Shown: piece after piece, positions 1-6,860 of the stretch
Layout of the letters: every line of letters starts with the position of its first letter
Numbering within the stretch: position 1 is the first letter of the stretch
NCBI GenBank assembly: GCA_023246135.1
Contig: JAHFJB010000015.1
Coordinates: forward strand, 1 to 7,484
Direction of reading: 5' to 3'
Length of the DNA stretch: 7,484 nucleotides
Source of the DNA: Candidatus Parcubacteria bacterium
Lineage (GTDB): Bacteria > Patescibacteriota > Patescibacteriia > UBA1558 > GWA2-36-10
Program-made: the position numbers and the translations under genes
Notes under the pieces: model-generated
Told to the model about the DNA's origin: nothing
The model's input: only the letters and a program-made list of their open reading frames with translations
Databases searched by the model: none

Positions 1-2193
<2,193 letters not shown>

Positions 2194-2196
2194 AAA

Positions 2197-2874
2197 CTAA
2201 CGTCTATAAATACGTGAAGACACTGTTGTTTGCAGACGATGTGATACTGCTTCTACTGGCACCGTGCTATCATAAGATGTTCCAAGCTTGATAGTCACTA
2301 AAGGCTGCTGATTAGGCCCGCCAATTTCAAAAGGATTAGTTGTTGGTGTAATCACAAAAGCTAATTCGTCCACCTTAATCTTATTGAGAGTCGGTGATAA
2401 AAGAGGAGTTGAAGCTTCATAACCAGTGGCTGTGCAAGTACTAAAAATGTTGTCATTAGTGCAAGTTAAAACAAAATAAGACAAACTACTATTGCTAATG
2501 TCTCTAGCAAAAGCAATCACCTGGCCAGAGTCTCTCTTCAAAACAATACAATTTTGATAATTAGTGCTACCTAATAGAGTTGAGCAATCTGAAGCGCTAA
2601 CACTATAATCTAAAAATAAATCATTTCTAGCTTCTCGTGCCATTATTTCTAAAGCGTATTGAGAATCATTGAGTAATTGTTGATTGGCTTTGACATGAGC
2701 TTGATTTCTAGAAAAAGCTACATAGATACCGATAATAGCTGCGCTCATAAACATAAAAATAGCAATAGAAACTAGTAGTTCTACAAATGTAAATCCAACA
2801 CTACGATCAAATTGCTGGGCAAGCCTAGCACATCTTCTTGGCTGACTATTCAACTTTTTACTAAAATCAAACAT
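2197..2874 (-). CDS. PilW-like minor pilin (prepilin-type N-terminal motif)
   Basis: 225 aa. A 27-residue basic leader ends in G27|FTFVE, with Glu at mature position 5 (E32), followed by a hydrophobic helix (LLVSIAIFMFMSAAIIGIYVAF). The next segment, residues ~56-85 (NQAHVKANQQLLNDSQYALEIMAREARND), matches the PilW/GspJ pattern. The rest is a beta-rich domain with several cysteines. The C-terminus (HRLQTTVSSRIYRR) is typical of PilW-like proteins. The expected role is a minor pilin of the tip or priming complex, processed by PilD. The leader is longer than usual and contains a Cys at residue 15. The ATG overlaps the stop of the PilV-like gene (TAATG, sharing one A), which indicates coupled translation and supports this start. 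It could also be called GspJ-like; the locus context favours T4P. Confidence 0.85.
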   Translation of the reverse strand: MFDFSKKLNSQPRRCARLAQQFDRSVGFTFVELLVSIAIFMFMSAAIIGIYVAFSRNQAHVKANQQLLNDSQYALEIMAREARNDLFLDYSVSASDCSTLLGSTNYQNCIVLKRDSGQVIAFARDISNSSLSYFVLTCTNDNIFSTCTATGYEASTPLLSPTLNKIKVDELAFVITPTTNPFEIGGPNQQPLVTIKLGTSYDSTVPVEAVSHRLQTTVSSRIYRR

Positions 2875-3632
2875 TATCGTCGCCAGTTATATAAATAATC
2901 TACCGCCGTAAAATAACCTGTCTTATCAAGCCTATCCCACCTGACTTGAGAAGTGACTTTAACGCCAACTTTAACACTGCCGTTTAAAGTAGCCTGGCAA
3001 TAACCAGGCATAGGACTAGCAAAAAAATCAGGGACACCTTCTTTAAAGCAAATACTCTGTATCCTAATAGCCCTAGATAAATTAGTGGGCATATTGGCCA
3101 CATTCATAGCATCTACGTCACTATGGGTATAGAAACCATTTATATTATCAATATATAAACGACAGCCGCCATTATGACAACTATTCAAACAAGTAGTGAT
3201 ATTACCTGATCCATTGCAAATAGCCAAAGCCTCGCCCGATGACAAAACATTATAATCAACTCGGGCAAATTCATTTTTTAAAATGCCACTATCCCAGACA
3301 CAGGGATCACCACTGCAAACTTCATTAGCATCAACTTTGAGCCAATTACTGTCTCTAATATTGCGCACCAGCTCTATGCCTTCACGAGCCAAATTTGAAG
3401 CCACAACCCTATCTGAATTTTCTCTAGCATTATTAACATTTGACAAAGACAAGCCAAAGGCCGCAATGATGCCAATTGTAAAAACAGCAATAGTAATAAC
3501 CAATTCAATTAAAGTAAACCCCGCACCCCTTGTCTGGCGCTTGGTATTATTTGCCATTTTTTTTTGCCAACCCGCCTCAACTATCGTCTCGTGACGAAAT
3601 GGACGGCGAAGCAGAACCTTGACCAAAATCAT
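2874..3632 (-). CDS. PilV-like minor pilin (start uncertain: 3632 or 3557)
   Basis: 252 aa from the ATG at 3632. The prepilin motif G38|FTLIE (E43) leads into a hydrophobic helix, LVITIAVFTIGIIAAFGLSL. Residues ~66-95 (NNARENSDRVVASNLAREGIELVRNIRD) are the PilV/GspI-like signature. Six cysteines (VCSGDPC, ICNGSGNITTC, CHNGGC) and two nearer the C-terminus suggest a disulfide-stabilised head. From 3632 the leader is 38 residues (LLRRPFRHETIVEAG...), long for a type IVa prepilin. From M26 (ATG at 3557) it is 13 residues, the typical length, but no ribosome binding site precedes either ATG. A TATAAT lies 11 nt before 3632. The role expected is a minor pilin of the tip complex, cleaved by PilD. 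The stop overlaps the PilW-like start by one base, and the gene starts 12 bases after the GspH-like stop. Confidence 0.83.
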   Translation of the reverse strand: MILVKVLLRRPFRHETIVEAGWQKKMANNTKRQTRGAGFTLIELVITIAVFTIGIIAAFGLSLSNVNNARENSDRVVASNLAREGIELVRNIRDSNWLKVDANEVCSGDPCVWDSGILKNEFARVDYNVLSSGEALAICNGSGNITTCLNSCHNGGCRLYIDNINGFYTHSDVDAMNVANMPTNLSRAIRIQSICFKEGVPDFFASPMPGYCQATLNGSVKVGVKVTSQVRWDRLDKTGYFTAVDYLYNWRR

Positions 3633-3643
3633 TAAATTAAAAT

Positions 3644-3649
3644 ATTATA
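3644..3649 (-). promoter_or_regulatory. possible internal -10 element before the PilV-like gene
   Basis: TATAAT on the minus strand at 3649-3644 overlaps the TAA stop of the GspH-like gene and sits 11 nt before the ATG at 3632. Initiation about 7 nt downstream would give a leader of only ~4 nt. There is no TG extension and no recognisable -35. In AT-rich DNA this can occur by chance. Confidence 0.25.
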
Positions 3650-4409
3650 GACCACTAGGATTATCTCCACCAGGATTATCTCCACCTAACGCCGGACTGA
3701 GACCTTTGGCACCACGCGGCTCAGGTGGCGGGGTAGGGGGCAAGGGCAAGTTAACTGTGTTATAAGATACACCAACATTGGACATTGTATATTGATCACC
3801 AGATTTTTCACCTAGATTAATGACGCCCCGATAACCGCTTAGACAAGTGCCATTAGTATTAGTCACGACACAAGGATCAAGTATTTCAATGATATAGCGA
3901 GATAGCATGTCCTTGCCCAAACTAGTACTAATAGAATTTTCTGTATAAAAAGCAAAATATCCCTGCGCAGCGAAACTATTTACATCATTTATCTTAAGAT
4001 TAGATTTTGGTAAATCAACTTTTTTAATAATTTTATCACCACCATTAGATGAACCACCATCAAAACCGTCATTGCCTCGACCAGCATAGAGTATATAATA
4101 ACTCACTTGCCCGCTAACATCTGAATCCCTAAAATAAATACCATAACCATCCTCTGGGTATTCTGTTGTGCCATCACCAAAACTGGTAATTGTCCTAGAG
4201 ATAGCCATATTTCTAGCCAAACGAATGTCGGCGGCCAGCTGTTCAGTGGCTCGCCTCACGTCCTCTCTAGTATTAGTTTTGATATAGAACATAGAAAGAG
4301 CTGATAAGATAGCAATAATACCAATGGCTACCAAAAGTTCTATGTAGGTCAACCCGCTTTGACTCAGCGAGGCAAGACCCTTTTGATTTGTTTTGATTTT
4401 TCTAAACAT
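3645..4409 (-). CDS. GspH/FimT-like minor pilin with a proline/glycine-rich C-terminal tail
   Basis: 254 aa. The prepilin motif is SG19|LTYIE (E24 = mature Glu5), followed by the hydrophobic helix LLVAIGIIAILSALSMFYI. Then TREDVRRATEQLAADIRLARNMAISR (47-72) is the GspH/FimT signature: an amphipathic helix ending in an LARNxAI-type segment. Residues ~85-215 form the globular pseudopilin domain, with C180 and C189 flanking TNTNGT. The last ~35 residues (220-254) are a low-complexity tail: LPLPPTPPPEPRG, then GGDNP twice, then SGL, encoded by a perfect 15-bp tandem repeat. The protein is longer than a typical GspH/FimT. The predicted role is a core minor pilin that helps initiate fibre assembly after PilD processing. 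It is the first of the minor-pilin cluster, 27 bases after pilD. No convincing ribosome binding site precedes the ATG, because the spacer is pure A/T-rich sequence. Confidence 0.87.
   Translation of the reverse strand: MFRKIKTNQKGLASLSQSGLTYIELLVAIGIIAILSALSMFYIKTNTREDVRRATEQLAADIRLARNMAISRTITSFGDGTTEYPEDGYGIYFRDSDVSGQVSYYILYAGRGNDGFDGGSSNGGDKIIKKVDLPKSNLKINDVNSFAAQGYFAFYTENSISTSLGKDMLSRYIIEILDPCVVTNTNGTCLSGYRGVINLGEKSGDQYTMSNVGVSYNTVNLPLPPTPPPEPRGAKGLSPALGGDNPGGDNPSGL
3657..3686 (-). repeat. perfect 15-bp tandem duplication in the GspH-like tail
   Basis: Two adjacent identical copies (3657-3671 and 3672-3686) read GGTGGAGATAATCCT on the coding strand, each encoding GGDNP. Because the unit is in frame (five codons), gain or loss of a copy would change tail length without a frameshift. 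Confidence 0.9.
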
Positions 4410-4436
4410 AATATTTAAAATTAATAATTTACAAAT

Positions 4437-5219
4437 TTAAAAAATAAATAATGACCAATACCAAGTAATTAAAGCTGGCCCATAAAGCATGGTAATGAGT
4501 GTGGACAGCGCCAAAAAAGTGCCAAAGGGTATTTTGTCATGCCAAGCCTTCTTCCTATACAAAATCAGAATCACACTAATCAAACTGCCTAAGACATAGG
4601 CAATAAACAAAGCCGCCAAAATATAAGGCCAACCCAAAATAACACCCATAAGCATCCCCAGCCTTATATCTCCCCCACCAATCCAGCGACCGCGAGATAT
4701 AGCAAATTGCAAGGCAAAAAAACCGCCGCCAATGATAGCGCCATAGAGCAAATGAAGCGGATTGTAACCTAAAAACAAATTGACAGTTATAGCTAACACA
4801 GTAGCTGGCCAAATCACTGTATCTAGAATCAAATAATATTTAAAATCATAGACAAAAACTACTATCAGAGCTGCAGCCAAGGCCCAGTAATCCATCAAAT
4901 ACAAAATATTTTTGGCAGAAAATAAAGAATTATTAGGATCAGGAAAAACATGCAAATACACTAAAACGAATATCAGAGCGGTAAAAAATTCTACCAGCGG
5001 ATACTGCTTAGAAAAAGGCTGACGGCAATATCGGCAATGACCCCTAAGATAAAAATAGCTTAAGATTGGCATTAGGTCTAAGGGCATTAAACGATGGCCG
5101 CAAAATAAGCATTTAGAGGTGCCTTTGATAAATGATTCTTGCCGATGCAAAAGAAAAATAACCACATTTAAAAAACTGCCAATAAATGCACCGAAAATAA
5201 AAACTAAAGCTACTATCAT
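4437..5219 (-). CDS. pilD: Prepilin peptidase / N-methyltransferase (PilD, A24 family)
   Basis: 260 aa, a polytopic inner-membrane aspartic protease that removes prepilin leaders after the conserved Gly and methylates the new N-terminus. Seen: the N-terminal motif GSFLNVVI (14-21) and the cytoplasmic loop with two CxxC pairs (C37/C40, C62/C65), the zinc-binding feature of the bifunctional form. Also seen are the catalytic aspartates D125 in VYDFKYYLI and D184 in GGGDIRLG, and IPFGTFLA (230-237) near the C-terminus. Arg replaces the more usual Lys after GGGDI. There are about seven to eight hydrophobic segments, and the length is normal for the family. It would serve the six prepilins with recognisable motifs in this window. 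The ATG at 5219 lies in a 23-bp perfect palindrome, 9 nt after an extended -10 and with no ribosome binding site, so the transcript may be leaderless. Confidence 0.96.
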   Translation of the reverse strand: MIVALVFIFGAFIGSFLNVVIFLLHRQESFIKGTSKCLFCGHRLMPLDLMPILSYFYLRGHCRYCRQPFSKQYPLVEFFTALIFVLVYLHVFPDPNNSLFSAKNILYLMDYWALAAALIVVFVYDFKYYLILDTVIWPATVLAITVNLFLGYNPLHLLYGAIIGGGFFALQFAISRGRWIGGGDIRLGMLMGVILGWPYILAALFIAYVLGSLISVILILYRKKAWHDKIPFGTFLALSTLITMLYGPALITWYWSLFIF

Positions 5220-5228
5220 AGTAGCTTT
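5206..5228. promoter_or_regulatory. perfect 23-bp palindrome over the pilD start codon
   Basis: Arms AAAGCTACTAT and ATAGTAGCTTT are exact reverse complements around a single central base at 5217, which is the G of the pilD ATG on the minus strand. As DNA it is a plausible operator at the predicted transcription start. As RNA it would fold to a 9-bp stem with AUGAU in the loop, exposing the start codon. The symmetry is seen; the function is inferred. Confidence 0.55.
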
Positions 5229-5237
5229 ATTATAACA
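5229..5237 (-). promoter_or_regulatory. extended -10 promoter of pilD
   Basis: The minus strand reads TGTTATAAT, a TGn extension plus consensus -10, ending 9 nt before the pilD ATG. The hexamer at 17-base spacing (TACCAC) is a poor -35, which fits an extended -10 promoter. Initiation about 7 nt downstream gives a leader of roughly 3 nt. It lies in the short gap after the pilin-like gene and could drive pilD, the minor pilins and ligA together. Confidence 0.55.
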
Positions 5238-5267
5238 TAATTAGAACCTTTGTGGTAGCAATAAAAA

Positions 5268-5696
5268 TCAACGATTAGCTATACATTGCATAGCCATATT
5301 GGCTGTCAAACGACAACGGCCAGCTTTGGTCAAATTCCAAATAGGCCAGCTGTTTTGCAGACTAAATTCTAAGCTATAATTAGTGGCATTGCTAGCTAGG
5401 GTAGCTTCCCCTGCCCAATTTAAATTTCCTCTAAAATAAATTTTCTTGCCAGCTTGATTGAAACCATTCTCTGTCAAAATACCAATATCGGCGACTTTGG
5501 TTTTTTTGATTTCCGGATAAGCATTGAACTTACTATAATAATTCTCCAGGTCAGTAGCCAAAGATCTGACTTGGGAGACCAGCTCTAAGTCACGGGCTCG
5601 GCTGTTTTGCAAATTGACTAAAACCATAGACAAAACTATCAAGGCTAAGAGCCCTAAGCTAAAAATAATTTTTGTTTTTAAGCTATAATTAAACAT
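5268..5696 (-). CDS. pilin-like single-pass membrane protein lacking a prepilin cleavage motif
   Basis: 142 aa. A short basic N-terminus (MFNYSLKTK) is followed by one hydrophobic helix (IIFSLGLLALIVLSMVLVNL, ~10-29). Next comes RARDLELVSQVRSLATDLENYYSKFNAYPE (33-62), the arrangement of the GspG/type IV pilin N-terminal helix: alternating charged/hydrophobic residues ending in Y...YP. The C-terminal half (YSLEFSLQNS...LTKAGRCRL...MQC) resembles the beta-sheet of G-type pseudopilins, with one possible disulfide (C128-C138). There is no GFTLxE and no Gly before the hydrophobic run, so PilD should not process it; it probably stays anchored in the inner membrane. It starts 20 bases after prepilin A2 and ends 48 bases before pilD. 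It has no ribosome binding site at normal distance; AAGGGGG is about 15 nt upstream. Possible roles are PilO/assembly-like accessory protein or an unprocessed pilin-fold subunit. I cannot name a family with certainty. Confidence 0.75.
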   Translation of the reverse strand: MFNYSLKTKIIFSLGLLALIVLSMVLVNLQNSRARDLELVSQVRSLATDLENYYSKFNAYPEIKKTKVADIGILTENGFNQAGKKIYFRGNLNWAGEATLASNATNYSLEFSLQNSWPIWNLTKAGRCRLTANMAMQCIANR

Positions 5697-5716
5697 AAAA
5701 TTTTATACTAACCCCC

Positions 5717-6178
5717 TTACCAAGGTATGACATTACAACCAGATGCCGAACAACAAATTCTAGTAGGGCTATCCGGCCCAGAGGAGTCAGAAGCAGTGGC
5801 ACAGATAAAAAAGGTTCCCTCATTCTTATCATTAATACAAAACCAAAAACTACCCGCGCCATGATAAGCATTATTTCCTATTATCGGCCACTTTGCACCA
5901 TTGATGCTACACATAGTGCCCCCCTCAACCCAAGATTTAAATCCAACGGGTGGTACACTGCTTATACAATCTATGCCCGCGCCATTTTGAATAGTGACAT
6001 CACTGTTATTGCACAAAATAATTGCCGGTATCATAGCTGATAAACTACCTTGAACAGCAGCCACCTTTGCCTTATCACGGGCGCTGTTCAAATTGACTAC
6101 TGCTACTGTAGATAAAATACCAATAATAGCAATCACCACTAATAATTCAACCAATGTGAAACCTTTTCTACCCTTCAT
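5717..6178 (-). CDS. type IV prepilin A2 (GspG/PilA-like), paralogue of A1
   Basis: 153 aa. A five-residue basic leader and Gly6 (MKGRKG|FTLVE, E11 = mature Glu5) lead into the hydrophobic helix LLVVIAIIGILSTVAVVNL and NSARDKAKVAAVQGSLSAMIP. From the cleavage Gly, the first 53 residues differ from A1 at only three positions (D/N, K/R, M/V), while the heads diverge. The head has eight cysteines, ending in ICCSASGC, and keeps the WP and GNN landmarks of A1. The predicted role is a shaft pilin exported to the inner membrane, cleaved and N-methylated by PilD, and assembled on PilC. It has its own promoter (TTGTTT-17-TGG-TATAAT) downstream of the A1 terminator. The -10 ends 8 nt before the ATG and no ribosome binding site is present, so a leaderless mRNA is likely. 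Which of A1 and A2 is the major subunit cannot be told directly; the signals favour A1. Confidence 0.92.
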   Translation of the reverse strand: MKGRKGFTLVELLVVIAIIGILSTVAVVNLNSARDKAKVAAVQGSLSAMIPAIILCNNSDVTIQNGAGIDCISSVPPVGFKSWVEGGTMCSINGAKWPIIGNNAYHGAGSFWFCINDKNEGTFFICATASDSSGPDSPTRICCSASGCNVIPW

Positions 6179-6186
6179 ATTGTAAT

Positions 6187-6215
6187 ATTATACCACAAAA
6201 TACTCCCAAAAACAA
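6187..6215 (-). promoter_or_regulatory. promoter of prepilin A2, overlapping the upstream terminator
   Basis: The minus strand has TTGTTT (6215-6210), a 17-base spacer ending in TGG, then TATAAT (6192-6187): an extended -10 at ideal spacing. The -35 lies inside the T-run of the A1 terminator. Predicted initiation near 6180 leaves about 2 nt before the ATG at 6178. Confidence 0.65.
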
Positions 6216-6250
6216 ACAACCTTCGAAGTTATTTTAACCTCGAAGGTTGT
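6208..6250 (-). terminator. rho-independent terminator after prepilin A1
   Basis: On the minus strand ACAACCTTCGAGGTT (6250-6236) and AACTTCGAAGGTTGT (6230-6216) form a 15-bp stem with one G-U pair and a five-base loop, followed by TTGTTTTT (6215-6208). The stem begins 30 nt after the A1 stop. The plus strand also ends in TTTTGTTTT, so it could work in both directions. It should confine most transcription to a monocistronic A1 mRNA. Confidence 0.9.
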
Positions 6251-6280
6251 TTTTGTTTTGAATTTAGAAAAAATTAAGTT

Positions 6281-6709
6281 CTAAGACGTAGTACAACCAG
6301 TAGCCGTACAGGTGACAGTGGTGTCAGTAGTTCCTGTTTCTGCTACACCAGTAATAGTGAAGGAACCATCACTAGGAACATTGATGCAAGTGCCAGCTGT
6401 GCCATTATTACCAAAACTTGGCCAATTACCAAATTCCGTATGGCCAACACATAGATTAGAACTAAAGGACCAAGCTGTAGCAGGGGCAGCAATCGCGCAA
6501 GCAGTACCGCCTGTCTGTGCTATCGCCGCATTTTCGTTATTACACAAAATAATAGCTGGTATCACAGCTGATAAGCTGCCCTGAACGGCTGCGACTCTCG
6601 CCTTGTTACGGGCGCTGTTCAAGTTGACTACTGCTACTGTGGATAAAATACCGATAATAGCAATAACCACCAACAATTCGACCAAAGTAAAACCTTTTTT
6701 ATTTAACAT
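6281..6709 (-). CDS. type IV prepilin A1 (GspG/PilA-like), probable major pilin
   Basis: 142 aa. MLNKKG|FTLVE (E11 = mature Glu5) is followed by the hydrophobic helix LLVVIAIIGILSTVAVVNL and NSARNKARVAAVQGSLSAVIP. The head (residues ~55-142) is rich in Thr, Ala and Gly with six cysteines, ending in TCTATGCTTS. This pattern suggests disulfide-locked loops like those of other pilins. The role expected is the shaft subunit: membrane-inserted, cleaved after Gly6 by PilD and polymerised through its N-terminal helix. Evidence for high expression: a well-matched promoter at 6825-6853, the strongest ribosome binding site in the window (GGGAGGTGA) and a dedicated terminator 30 nt after the stop, giving a one-gene transcript. 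It follows pilC and is paralogous to A2 downstream. The assignment as major pilin is inferred from these signals. Confidence 0.94.
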   Translation of the reverse strand: MLNKKGFTLVELLVVIAIIGILSTVAVVNLNSARNKARVAAVQGSLSAVIPAIILCNNENAAIAQTGGTACAIAAPATAWSFSSNLCVGHTEFGNWPSFGNNGTAGTCINVPSDGSFTITGVAETGTTDTTVTCTATGCTTS

Positions 6710-6818
6710 TTTTTCACCTCCCCTCGCTATCGAGCGATTACTTATTTTAAGTTAAAGCTTGAGATCCCCAAAGTTCTAACTTTTTTATTAATCACTCGGG
6801 ATTTAATTAATTAAAACT
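6710..6818 (-). promoter_or_regulatory. structured 5' leader of prepilin A1 mRNA
   Basis: About 108 nt lie between the predicted start of transcription (~6818) and the ATG. Seen in it: an imperfect 12-bp stem, 6771-6782 with 6749-6760 (one G-U, one mismatch, 10-nt loop). There is also a 5-bp stem with a 4-nt loop (TCGCT/AGCGA, 6724-6737) abutting the ribosome binding site, and the palindrome TTAATTAATTAA (6803-6814) near the transcription start. No U-run follows either stem, so attenuation is not indicated. No known riboswitch consensus was recognised. The hairpins could stabilise the mRNA or tune ribosome access. Confidence 0.4.
6714..6722 (-). promoter_or_regulatory. strong Shine-Dalgarno site of prepilin A1
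   Basis: GGGAGGTGA on the minus strand ends 4 nt before the ATG at 6709 (GGAGG is 7 nt away). It is a near-complete anti-SD match, in contrast to the other complete genes here, which lack a recognisable site. It fixes the A1 start and shows that the organism still uses SD-directed initiation. Confidence 0.9.
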
Positions 6819-6824
6819 ACAATA

Positions 6825-6853
6825 ATTATAGCACTTTTTATATAATCTAACAA
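6825..6853 (-). promoter_or_regulatory. promoter of prepilin A1
   Basis: The minus strand carries TTGTTA (6853-6848, four of six matches to the -35), a 17-base spacer ending in TGC, and TATAAT (6830-6825). This is a sigma70-type promoter with an extended -10. It begins 7 bases after the pilC stop codon. It is not of the sigma54 GG-N10-GC type that drives pilA in Pseudomonas. Confidence 0.75.
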
Positions 6854-6860
6854 CCAGAAA

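Larger units (their letters stand above)
6005..6694 (-). repeat. two-copy direct repeat: N-terminal coding halves of the two prepilins
   Basis: 6005-6163 (A2) and 6536-6694 (A1) align without gaps over 159 bases, encoding 50 of 53 identical residues. By eye roughly four fifths of the bases match, and most differences are at third codon positions. The stretch around 6079-6135 versus 6610-6666 is nearly identical. This points to an old tandem duplication kept alike by selection at protein level, or by occasional recombination. Confidence 0.9.

Noticed and set aside
3283..3594. 103-codon open frame on the plus strand
   Set aside because: It is antisense to the PilV-like gene including its prepilin motif; the translation looks like a mirror of that coding region, with no ribosome binding site.
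4576..4812. 78-codon minus-strand frame inside pilD
   Set aside because: It overlaps the pilD region that carries the catalytic GGGD motif in another frame; it is Cys/Trp-rich and unlike a real protein.
5702..5707. TATAAA on the minus strand before the pilin-like gene as a promoter
   Set aside because: It ends only 5 nt from the ATG, so transcription would begin at or inside the start codon; no TG extension or -35. It also belongs to a simple A/T palindrome (5695-5706) likely to arise by chance.
5689..5871. 60-codon minus-strand frame overlapping the end of prepilin A2
   Set aside because: It is out of frame with the A2 C-terminus, which aligns with A1; no start signals.
6312..6584. 90-codon open frame on the plus strand
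   Set aside because: It is antisense to prepilin A1; the open frame follows from the composition of the pilin head.
6803..6814. TTAATTAATTAA palindrome as a specific operator
   Set aside because: It is a low-complexity A/T palindrome in AT-rich non-coding DNA; its place near the transcription start is suggestive but not enough to call a site.
6710..6860. c-di-GMP or other known riboswitch before prepilin A1
   Set aside because: I looked for conserved riboswitch cores and recognised none; the leader has simple hairpins only and no expression-platform terminator.
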